A DNA stretch of 64,000 bases, taken from the NCBI GenBank assembly GCA_032622095.1, contig CP136062.1, positions 8,709,710-8,773,709 on the forward strand, given 5' to 3'. Every line of letters begins with the position of its first letter. Positions within the stretch are counted from its first letter, which is position 1. This DNA comes from Siphonodentalium dalli (Eukaryota > Mollusca > Scaphopoda > Gadilida > Siphonodentaliidae). The position numbers and the translations under genes are program-made. Of this stretch, positions 11,145 through 20,824 are shown piece after piece. The notes under the pieces were generated by a model that saw nothing but the letters and a program-made list of their open reading frames with translations, had not been told where the DNA came from and made no database searches.

Positions 11145-11505
11145 AAATGACAGGCACAGTAAACTCAGACTTGCTTGCAGACGGGTCTCAGAGACCCACA
11201 TGGTGACCCACATGGTGGTGATAATCTATACTTGAAGATGGGTCTCAGACACCCACATGGTGGTCATAATCTATACTTGTCTAATAATTTAGCTATTTTT
11301 CCTCAAATACATGCAAAATGCCTGGCCAGTTTCCGATAATGTACAATTTTAAAATACATCCATTTTCGCGAGAATCAACATTGAATTATGACATGCCACA
11401 AGTTGGGTGGGGGTGGTATATGCAGTATCATTCGTTCCATATTAGAGGTTGATTCAAAGGACATCCTCCAGGAAAAGTTTTGAAAATTCAATGAGAACAT
11501 TATTA

Positions 11506-11705
11506 CAGTAATGCCCTAATTAATTGACTCCATAACCACAGCAGAATTATGGGTAACTTTTCAGGATTTAGTCGGAAATATGGCTTGTTACCATTCTTCG
11601 GAAAGCTTTCCGATGAATGGAAACAAGCCATATTTCCGACTAAATCCTGAAAAGTTACCCATAATTCTGCTGTGGTTAAGAGGTCGATTATTTAGGACAT
11701 TACTG
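11506..11705. mobile_element. Palindromic mariner-like MITE D, copy 1
   Basis: This 200-bp element starts CAGTAATGCCCTAATTAATT and ends with the near reverse complement. It is flanked by TA at 11504-11505 and 11706-11707. Its two halves are almost perfectly complementary ('ggatttagtcggaaatatgg' and reverse). Other copies are at 49008-49224, 53600-53757 (right end lost) and 63000-63104 (left end lost). Confidence 0.85.
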
Positions 11706-11790
11706 TATGTCTTGTGATGCTTGTGCATTAATTTTATGTTTTCTCCCAGATAAATTTGGCTAATTTCTCATCAGTAATATCTCACATTAA

Positions 11791-12602
11791 CCCTTTGCAC
11801 CCTGACATCCTGAACGTTAAGCGGTCCCCACCCGAGGCGCCTGACATTATATAGTGTTTCCGACGACATAACTCGTAATGCCCTTAACTGGGACGTATTT
11901 ACATTGTACTATGCTAGTGTGTGGTGATATATGTTACAAGGTATTTCAACGAGACATTCAATTCCATGTTCATTATACATGTATATTATATTGCAACTCC
12001 CTTTGGTCGCGCCATATATTTATTACGAAATTCTTATCCTTAGCCTACGATAAAAGGCGTTTCTCAAAATCTCAAAATACACCTCTGTGCATGAGCGAAG
12101 AAACAGACCGCCTGTCACCAATTTGGCAAAAACAATCAGAGGTATGAACATGTGACTCATTTGTGCAAAGTAGATGCACAATTCTAGTTAATTTGTGTTT
12201 TGATCGCAAAATTTTTGACGAAATACTTCCCCTTTTCCGACGATAAAAAAGGAACTTTTTTCTCGAAGTAGGCCTCTGCACATGCATGAAGAAACAGACC
12301 ATCGTGTCATCAGTTTGTCTTTCAAAGTCACATGGGTAAACATGTGACAGATGTGTGCAAAGTAGAAGTACAACTCTAGTTGATATGTGCGTTTATTGTG
12401 CTGTAATTTTGTGTCAAATATCATACAATTTCCAGACCGGTATTCTGGTCTCCCGGGATATAGGAACATAAGGATTGGACCGGTATTCTGGTCTCCCGGG
12501 ATATAGGAACATAAGGATTGGACAGGTATTCTGGTCTCCCGGGATAATTGTATAGGAACATAAGGATTGGACAGGTATTCTGGTCTCATCGGCTTCAAAG
12601 GG
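11791..12602. mobile_element. piggyBac-like non-autonomous element, TTAA target
   Basis: The ends CCCTTTGCACC and GGCTTCAAAGGG lie directly inside TTAA at 11787-11790 and 12603-12606. TTAA with CCC termini is the hallmark of piggyBac-type insertions. There is no transposase inside; the open frames overlapping it are repeat by-products. Confidence 0.65.
12437..12590 (+). repeat. 44-bp tandem repeat, about four copies
   Basis: Units contain 'ggtattctggtctcccggga' and 'taggaacataaggattgg'. They lie inside the right end of the TTAA element. Confidence 0.85.
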
Positions 12603-12796
12603 TTAACATATTTAAAAAGTTACTCTCTCCCTGTATCTTCAGTCAAGTGAGTTGATGTGAATGTGAAAGGAATGCAGAATTGCGATATTTATTGTACATG
12701 TAATCGTCATTTACAGCTTTCAATATTGAACGCGAGAATCATAGTTGATTCTCATGTTTCACTTTGCGAGAATCATTTCTCATTATAAGCCCTGAA

Positions 12797-13003
12797 TGTA
12801 TCCTGCATGGCAACATATCGTATCCTGCATGGCAACATATCGCATCCTGCATGGCAACATATCGTATCCTGCATGGCAACATATCATATCCTGCATGGCA
12901 ACATATCGTATCCTGCATGGCAACATATCGTATCCTGCATGGCAACATATCGTATCCTGCATGGCAACATATCGTATCCTGCATGGCAACATATCGTATC
13001 CTG
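12797..13003 (+). repeat. 22-bp minisatellite, about ten copies
   Basis: Near-perfect tandem repeat of 'tcctgcatggcaacatatcg' plus two bases. Its 22-bp period makes several frames open on both strands, so apparent proteins here are artefacts. Confidence 0.95.
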
Positions 13004-13034
13004 ATCAAGCCTGCAAATAGCGTGTCTGTCATTT

Positions 13035-13137
13035 GCAGAATGAGGTCCCCAGAGGGTGAATTTAGTGATGCTATCCCGCATAGTGGGCTAGCATCACCAA
13101 ATTCACCCTCTAGAGACCTCATTCTGCTTAGGCTTCA
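13035..13137. repeat. Palindromic repeat A, complete copy
   Basis: The arms 'gcagaatgaggtccccagag' and reverse complement flank a centre 'atcccgcatagtgggcta', itself a small hairpin. A further half copy lies at 13330-13370. Confidence 0.8.
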
Positions 13138-13445
13138 TCTTCTGGGAAGTATCTATAGTATCAAATTAGGATTGTTTTTAGTTACATTTCCCTTCTAGGA
13201 AGTTTCTATATCCCCTAATTTGCAGAAGATAAAATTCATAATTGAGGCGCCCAATGGTGAACATCATCAACTTCAACTGGGGAACTTCAATCTGATCCTA
13301 TGTCTGCCATATCAGTTGAGAGCCTAAGCAGAATGAGGTCCCCGGAGGGTGAATTTAGTGATGCTATGCGGGATTTGCAGACTTGATCCTGATGACTGTG
13401 ACTTCACATAAGCTATGGAGAGACTCACTTCGTTTGTAAACAAAA

Positions 13446-13914
13446 TGTGACCCGCCATATCAAATCCAGTCGTAAGTCGGGATTTTTTTACCCTGTGCCA
13501 ATGCATTCTCTTATATATAAGGGATTTTTTTACCCTGTGCCAATGCATTCTCTTATATATAAGAGAATGCATTGGCCTAACAATTTTTTATCATGTTTTT
13601 TAAATAAATGTTTCTTACAAACTTTAGGACATAAAATAAAAAACATCCATTACCCTGCAGGGAGCCCCACACATATATAGAAGCATATAGAAGAGGGTCG
13701 TCTGCTCATGTTTGTCTGGGGCTCTGTATGGGTGAAATTATAAAATTGTTAAATAATACAAGAACAAATTATTAAAATTGTAAAAAATTGTTAGGCCAAT
13801 GCATTCTCTTATATATGCGAGGCGACCTATGGTCGACTCGCATATATAAGAGAATGCATTGGCACAGGGTAAAAAAATCCCGACTTACGACTGGATTTGA
13901 TATGGCGGGTCACA
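13446..13914. mobile_element. Palindromic composite element B-C-B, copy 1
   Basis: The outer inverted ends TGTGACCCGCCATATCAAAT extend through 'taccctgtgccaatgcattc'. Inside lie two B palindromes (13493-13577 and 13796-13866, core 'gccaatgcattctcttatat') around a hairpin of the C family (about 13650-13735). The second copy is at 51431-51965. No clear target duplication is visible. Confidence 0.75.
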
Positions 13915-14145
13915 AATGTGATTTACCGGCCAATGGGCATCAATTAGTCCTATTATTTTCATAATATGGGGCTAAAACATCAATTATATTAATTTAAGTC
14001 AGCATTTGCAGTGACAATGCGGAATCATTAAATAAAATCGGTTACAATTTTACAACAAAGTATTGTTGACACATCAGTCCTGATGGTGACATTAAATACA
14101 CAGCTTCAAAATCATCCAACAAAAAGTAATGTGTTGAGACATTAA

Positions 14146-14240
14146 CAGAATGAGGTCAGCCAAAGGGTGAATTTAGTATTGCTGCCGCATAGCGGGCTAG
14201 CATCACCAATTTCACCCTCCGGGGAACACATTCTGTTTAG
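14146..14240. repeat. Palindromic repeat A, diverged copy
   Basis: The arms 'cagaatgaggtcagccaaag' and 'accctccggggaacacattc' are imperfectly complementary. Confidence 0.7.
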
Positions 14241-14296
14241 GCCTTACTTTTTTGTTGGATGATCTTGAAGCTGTGGTATTTAAAGTTTAATGTTCA

Positions 14297-14386
14297 ACCC
14301 ACAGGGAGCCTCACACAGATCATGATGGAAGCATGCACTTAGGAGTGTTGTCTGCTCTGGTACATTTGGGGCTCTCTATAGGTTAG
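14297..14386. repeat. Hairpin C, single copy
   Basis: 'aacccacagggagcctcaca' opens the stem and 'ggggctctctataggtta' closes it. The conserved interior 'tgttgtctgctct' matches the core of the tandem units at 55.5-56.8 kb. Confidence 0.75.
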
Positions 14387-14392
14387 ACTCAC

Positions 14393-14496
14393 TTTTTGAT
14401 GATATTTCTGTTTATTTTTCTAATCTTTTTGTTTTTGTAATTCCAGATATCATCTTCATCCTTTTCCATCTTCTTGCGTGAACCGTTTGACCCCAT
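14393..14496 (-). CDS. Tentative upstream exon of the minus-strand gene
   Basis: An open minus-strand frame from ATG 14496 starts MGSNGSRKKMEKDEDDIW and continues Lys/Asn-rich to a good donor, AAAAA|GTGAGT, at 14393/14392. It ends with two bases of a codon, which is the phase needed by the exon at 10494-10612, so the junction would read K-PIKRK. Basic and acidic runs resemble its partner's composition. Against it, the second half is AT-rich and could be intronic, and the plus strand carries an acceptor-like 'gtaattccag' at the same place. Phase agreement alone has a one-in-three chance. Confidence 0.3.
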
Positions 14497-14608
14497 CAAC
14501 CAGAGGTCACAACTCACAAGGTCACATGGTCAATTACATTCAGTATTTGCATGCTGTATGGCTTCTGAAGGTGAAAAATAGAAGAAACTATTGGGTGGAT
14601 ATGATTAA

Positions 14609-14732
14609 CCCTTTGAGTGCCAGGTCGATTTTTGTATCAACCCATATACCCTGTGCCAATGCATTATCTTATATATGCGAGTCGACCATAGGTCGCCTCG
14701 CATATATAAGAGAATGCATTGGCCTAACAATT

Positions 14733-14765
<33 letters not shown>

Positions 14766-14858
14766 TTTTTTACAATTGTAATATATTTTATTATATTCTT
14801 TAACAGACTTATTGTGTAGGTTTAGGGCCGATTAGATCGGCCCCTGGCACTCAAAGGG
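14609..14858. mobile_element. piggyBac-like MITE with B palindrome inside
   Basis: The ends CCCTTTGAGTGCCAGG and CCTGGCACTCAAAGGG are perfectly complementary and flanked by TTAA at 14605-14608 and 14859-14862. A complete B palindrome lies at 14661-14726, followed by a long T run. Right-end relatives sit at 52115-52131, and a left-end relative at 53222. Confidence 0.85.
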
Positions 14859-14862
14859 TTAA

Positions 14863-16140
14863 AGTGCCAAAAACCGTCTGTGGTGGCTACAGCTGAAAAA
14901 TCAAACAAAGTTTCTTAAAGATGTACAATGAGAATTAACGCTCCTAAATTACTATTTCTTTGGCTTCCTGTGCAAAAAGTATTTTATACGAGCCGAGGAA
15001 CCGACCCATGAAAGCTCAGTGATCAGATATCGATTTTTCAAGGTTGTTATTTCTCGATATGTGCTATTTTTCGTGGCCTAGAAAAACATTGTCAAATGGA
15101 CGGTCTCGGACAAAATTGCGGAAAAAATCGATTCTGTTTTGTTGTTTTTAGACCAACATTGGCATTATCTCATACTTCTTGTCAAAATGATTGACTGAGA
15201 ATGCCATCAGTTGGAAGGGAATTTTCCGACCTTATGTTGGTGTCAAGTTGGAAATTTCCAACACTTGGCAACCTTGTGTCCTCGATTCTCCCCAATGGCC
15301 AATCAAATCTGCTAATTATTCTAAATTGTTTAACTGTAGTAGGAGATGTCAGGTTGGAAAATTCCAACACTTGGAAATTAAGCTCGAGGCCGAGATCTAT
15401 AGATACTGGGATTTTGCGATTTTCAAGGTCCGATTTCAAAATGTTCTCATACCAAACCGAACCATGGTCGATCCGGTGTATGTTGAGCGTCCCTCCCCAT
15501 GGCTGTGTGCATTTATGTGGAGCTATAGACTATACTAGATGTTAGGATTTATTGCAATTTTCAGGTCAAATCTAAAAGAAATCTCAAATTGTACAGCGGC
15601 ATGGTTCGCCAAGTAGATTATGTTGATCCCTCCGGCTAGTTAGTGACAACAAGGTGCAAATGGAATTACGCAAACATGTGTTTGGTCTGATTAAAGGGGT
15701 GGTGCAGATTGAATTATCAATGTGGGCCCCCCCCACAAAGGAGACCCTCTAGCCACGTCACTGGACCTATCCCTTATAATTTTACTGTGATTGTCTTGGG
15801 TTTCCTCTTCCACACGTTGTGCCATTTTGAAAATCTTAATTATGCCATCAAAACTCATTCTGCAAAAATATACACACCAGTCTGAGTCTCTATAAACATA
15901 TACGCATAATGTATACCGAAATGCATGTGGACTGTGCCCGGTTAGTGTTCGTGATTTAGTTATATAATAATACATTGACAAACACAAATGACAAATCTGA
16001 TAGATTGGTACAATCATATATGGGTATCATCGACGGCGTGTGTCATTAACGCTATAACGATGATACTTTGTGCGTTCAACCGCCACCAAATAAACTACCT
16101 GGTTTATAAAATAAACCCACTCGGTGAATACGGTCCCTTG
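14863..16140. other. Mostly unique sequence, no supported gene
   Basis: Open frames at 15180-15545 overlap on both strands without splice or family support. The only structure I see is a duplicated palindrome-bearing segment, 'gttggaaatttccaacactt' at 15248-15267 and a one-base variant near 15355-15374. Confidence 0.5.
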
Positions 16141-16149
16141 ATTCTAAAT

Positions 16150-16440
16150 TAAATTGTCAATGATACTGTAGCTCAACTTTGAATGGGAAAAATTTCATGT
16201 GTTAGAGTCAATGGAGCGATTATGAATGTGGAAAATTGAAATGTCTAAGTAATACAGTTTTATACTAAATTATCCACATGAAGAGATATATTTCAAATAA
16301 AATCCAAAATGGCCACTGCAGCTATGTTTTCCAATGAATATCAAAAAATTTGATAGCTGCCATCTAGTAGATCAATATCAAGGAAGTGGACTGTAGGATG
16401 TTCCAAAGGATTTAGTTATGCAAAGAATAAAATCCAAGAC
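16150..16440 (+). repeat. Diverged relative of the 160-bp array family
   Basis: It shares 'tttcatgtgttagagtcaat' and 'aaaatccaaaatggcc' with 17760-17900, but the remainder is diverged. Confidence 0.55.
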
Positions 16441-16449
16441 AATGATAAA

Positions 16450-17390
16450 CTTTAACTATATTTATGTGTAACTACCACGGACGCGATAACTACATTTGAA
16501 TGTAACTAATCATCCAGCGGACAACGATAAACTTTAACTATATTTATAAGTAACTACTCGTCCAACAGAGAGCGGCAACCTGTCAGTAACCCTGCTGGAC
16601 AAAACAAGTGTCCACTTAACCGCGGTGCGGTTAGCATTGCCACCGCGGCTTAAATGCAGCTACACCGCAGCTCCACCGGCTAACTACAGTTGGGCCGCGG
16701 TGTACTTGCCGATCGGCCATGGTGTAGTTGCTGCGGTGTACGTTCATTAAACTGAAATAAGACGATACAAACCATAAATCTAACCACGGTGTACATGCCG
16801 TTCAGCCGCAGTGTAGTTGCCTTTCGATCGCAGTGTACTTGCTGTTCGGCCGCGGAGTACTTGCCGTTCGGCCGCAGTGCTCAACTGCAGTTACAAACTC
16901 TGACACTGCGGCCGAACGGCAAATACACCGCGGTGCCAATGGACACTTGTTTTGTCCAGTGGGGTACATTTTTGCGGAACTATACAGAGGATAACATTAT
17001 CCTTTAACTACATGTACAGTATGTGTGTACCGGACTGCAATAACATTTAACTATTTTGTTGTTACTACTCATCCAATAGACTACGATAACCTTTCACTTC
17101 ATTTGTTTGTATATAACTACTCGTCCAATGGACAATGATAAACTTTTACTATATTTATGGGTAACTTCTCGTCCAAAGGCAACCTGTAACTACATTTGAG
17201 AGGAACTACTCGCCCCGGGGATAACATTAACCTTTAACTACATGTACTACACATGTACTACACAGACTACGATAAATTTTAACTATTTTGTGTGTAATAC
17301 TCATCCAATGGACTACGATAACATCTAACTACATTTGTGTGTAACTACTCGTCCAGCGGAAGACGATAACATTTAAATAGATACATGTAA
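16450..17390 (+). repeat. Degenerate minisatellite hosting a MITE
   Basis: Units of about 50-100 bp contain 'gtaactactcgtccaa', 'ggacaacgataa' and 'tttaactacattt'. The array is interrupted by the MITE at 16590-16964. Confidence 0.7.
16590..16964 (+). mobile_element. TA-target MITE with GC-rich interior, copy 1
   Basis: The inverted ends CCCTGCTGGACAAAACAAG and 'cttgttttgtccagtgggg' are followed by TA on the right; TA plus one extra A precedes the left end. The interior repeats 'gccgttcggccgcggtgt' in both orientations. An inverted copy is at 50601-50957. The open frame at 16789-17007 is a by-product. Confidence 0.75.
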
Positions 17391-17719
17391 ATGCCTAATA
17401 TCGCTTGTTTAAACATTTACATAATTAATGAATAACCAGCCGTTTATTTTTGTTGACATGTAGATAGCCGTGGGTTCATTTCTTCCGGTTGTCAGTCAAC
17501 CTATCACGCTGGCATTTTATCTGCCTGCTCGGTGGGGCGGTGTGGCGCTGTGTACCTTGTCCAAAGTTATCAGGTCTGACATCACCTTTGCCATATTGGC
17601 ATAAAACATAAAATGCCATGTTTTATGACCGAATGACCCCAAAATGACTCGTTCCCATTAACATGTCAACATTAACATCCATGACATATTTCATGATGAA
17701 CAGTTCGGCCTACGGATGA

Positions 17720-19480
17720 GGAGTAATGACTATAGCTTCACCAGAGACTTCATCTCAGGTAAGCTAAAAATGAAAGTGTCAATGACACTGTAGCTAAACT
17801 TGGAAAGGGAATAATTTCATGTGTTACAGTCAATGGTATGATTAGGAATGTGGAAAGTTGAAAGGCCGAGTTATGCAAGAGTAAAATCCAATATGGCCGC
17901 TGGCAGCCATGTTTTTTGCCGAATGACCCCAAAAAGACTCGTTCCCATTTACATGTCATTGTTAACATACATCAAAAATTTCATGATGATCCGACAAAAG
18001 ATACGACCTGTAGCCTGTGTCAAAGGATTTAGTCATGTAAAGAGTAAAATCCAAGATGGCTGCTGGCGGCCATGTTTTTGCCGAATGACCCCAAAAAGAC
18101 CTGTTCCCATTTACATGTCATTGTTAACATCCATCACAAATTTCATATTGATCCGACAAAAGATAGGACCTGTAGCCTGTGTCAAAGGATTTAGTCATGT
18201 AAAGAGTAAAATCAAAAATGGCTGCTGGCGGCCATGTTTTTGTGCCGAATGACCCCAAAATGACTCGTTCCCATCTACATGTCATTTTTAACATCCAAGA
18301 CAAATTTCATGAAGAATCGACCAAAGGTACGACCTGTAGCCCATGCCAAAGGATTTAGTCATGCAAAGAGTAAAATCCAAGATGGCTGCTGGTGGCCATG
18401 TTTTTTAGCCGAATGACCCCAAAATGACTCGTTCCCATCTACATGTCATTGTTAACATCCATGACAAATTTCATGAAGATCCGACCAAAGCTACGACCTG
18501 TAGCCCGTGCCAAATAATTTAGTCATGCAAAGAGTAAAATCCAAGATGGCTGCTGGCAGCCATGTTTTTTGGCCGAATGACCCCAAAATGACTCGTTCCC
18601 ATCTCCATGTCAATATTAACATCCATGACAAATTTCATGAAGATCAGATGAACAGTACGACCTGTAGCCCGTGCCAATGGATTGAATTTTGAAATCCAAG
18701 ATGGCTGCTGGCGGCCATGTTTTTTAGCCGAACGACCCCAAAATGACTTGTTCCCATCTACATGCCAATATTAACATCCATGACAAATTTCATGAAGATC
18801 AGATGAACAGTACGACCTGTAGCCCGTGCCAATGGATTGAATTTTGAAATCCAAGATGGCTGCTGGTGGCCTTGTTTTTTAGCCGAATGACCCCAAAATG
18901 ACTCGTTCCCATCTACATGTCATTGCTAACATCCATGACAAATTTCATGAAGATTCGACCAAAGGTACCACCTGTAGCCCGTGCCAAAGGATTTAGTCAT
19001 GCAAAGAGTAAAATTCAAGATGGCTGCTGGCGGCCATGATTTTTGGCCGAATGACCCCAAAATGACTCGTTACCATCTACATGTCATTGCTAACATCCAT
19101 GACAAATTTCATGAAGATCCAACCAAAGCTATGACATGTAGCCCATGCCAAATAATTTAGTCATGTAAACACTGATGTAAAGAGTAAAATCCAAGATGGC
19201 TGCTGGCAGCCATGTTTTTGGCCGAAGGACCCTAAAATGACTCGTTCCCATCTACATGTCAATATTAACATCCATGACAAATTTCATGATGATCAGATGA
19301 ACAGTACGACCTGTAGCCCGTGCTAATGGATTGAATTTTGAAATCCAAGATGGCAGCCATATTTTTTTGCCGAATGACCCCAAAATGACTCGTTCCCATC
19401 TACATGTCAACGTCAACCATGACAAGTTTCATAATGATCCGACCAATGGTACGACCTGTAGCCCGTGCTAAAGGAAATTG
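17720..19480 (+). repeat. About 160-bp tandem array, roughly ten units
   Basis: Units read 'aaaatccaagatggctgctg', 'ccgaatgaccccaaaatgac', 'tcgttcccatctacatgtca', 'gacaaatttcatgaagatc' and 'tacgacctgtagcccgtgcc'. Divergence between units is modest. The array ends in a CA-rich tract (19490-19530) and 'aaagttgagctaaaa'. Relatives in the opposite orientation lie at 60530-61120, and a looser one at 48180-48330. Confidence 0.85.
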
Positions 19481-19829
19481 TTGATGAGTCAAGCACACAC
19501 ACACGCACATACACACACACAGACAGACGACGTATACCAAGCCATGGCAATATCTCAAACTTTACAAAGTAAAGTTGAGCTAAAAAGTAGCCATTTTCAG
19601 CTTGTTATGTATATGTATGTATATGATTTATTTCAAACTGAGAAGTCCATATTAAGCATGTTTACAACATGAATATAAGAATACAATATATCAGTGTTAA
19701 TCAATAGGTTATATATATAACAGATCATTCCATAACTTGAATAGTTTAGATTTAAACATTATATCTGAATTATATATGGAACATATGATATTATTTCAAG
19801 ACTCAATCACTCTCTTACGAAAACTGAAG

Positions 19830-20647
19830 ACATATTGGGACATGACAATCTGCGGGATGGGATGGGATATGGGACAAAACGACAATCTGCGGGACAGAAT
19901 TTCAAATTGCGTGGGACGGCCGATATCTCAAGGAATACAGGGCGTAGGGGGCTCATTTTGGTGTCTAACGAAAGGCCCACATTCGCCCTATCCAAACATA
20001 TTAACCCCGCCACTGACCGGACACCAGAAGTTGCATTATTTGATCGACAACTGACCTAACATGGGGTGGAATTTGGGATAGCATGACAATCTGCGGGACA
20101 GGATTTTCAAATTGCGTGGGACGGCCGATAGCTCAAGGAACACAGCGCATAGAGGGCTACTTTTGGTGTCTAACGAAAGGTCCACATTCGCCCTATCCAC
20201 ACATATTAACCCCGCCACTGACCGGACACCGGAAGTTACATTATCCGGTCGACAACTGACCTAACATAAAATGCCACAAACACGAAAAACTGCGTTCGAC
20301 ATTAATGTTTAGAATTTAGATTTCTCGATGAATACACTAGCAAACAACAAGTTTTAGGTATCAAATAACGCAGTGGAATACTGTGCATTCGTTTTTAGCT
20401 ACAATATGGCTGTTTTAGTGCGAATATTGTAATGGCGAACACGCAAACACGCTCCGATAAAACAGCTAAAAATAGACTCGATGTTTACAATTACAGTATC
20501 GATTTCAGCCGGTATATTCAATATAATGGGCGTATAGTATATCAAAATGTAGAATTAGACACAGGGAATGTATTTTTGTCCAAATGGGTCCACCAGGCGG
20601 TGAAATTGTTGCAGAAATTCGCTCCAAGATATTCGCACTTATTTTTA
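19830..20647 (+). mobile_element. Dispersed element, copy 1 (uninterrupted)
   Basis: It starts at 'gacatattgggacatgacaa' and contains a tandem duplication of about 205 bp around 'gacaatctgcgggaca'. It ends near 'gatattcgcacttatttt'. An inverted copy occupies 35694-37822. This copy serves as the empty site that defines the insertion at 36427-37704. No target duplication or coding region was recognised. Confidence 0.7.
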
Positions 20648-20824
20648 TTTCAGTTGTGACTAAAAGCCCAGATGCCGGAGCCCAGCGACTAAAAGCCAAG
20701 TTACAAAATAGATCAACTGGTTTGAACGAATGAATATGTCAATGGTAAGACTATTCAAAAGAATATTCAAATCAAATAGTGTTTATAGACTTAAAAACTT
20801 ATGTGTCCGCCATTCATATATGCG

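Noticed and set aside
12188-12598. 136-residue minus-strand frame with repeated GDQNTGP/GRPEYRS-like segments
   Set aside because: It lies over the 44-bp tandem repeat inside a TTAA element and is explained by it.
12739-13198. Open frames on both strands repeating ILHGNISYPAWQH-like or YVAMQDTICCHAG-like motifs
   Set aside because: A 22-bp tandem repeat without stops is open in several frames of both strands; nothing indicates translation.
14447-14570. Plus-strand exon reading after 'gtaattccag' to 'ctgaag|gtgaaa'
   Set aside because: It is possible, but the encoded segment is short and the minus-strand reading has better codon content and phase agreement; neither is proven.
15191-15545. 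Overlapping plus-strand frames of about 115 residues
   Set aside because: Two plus frames and one minus frame are open over the same stretch, with no family resemblance or splice signals.
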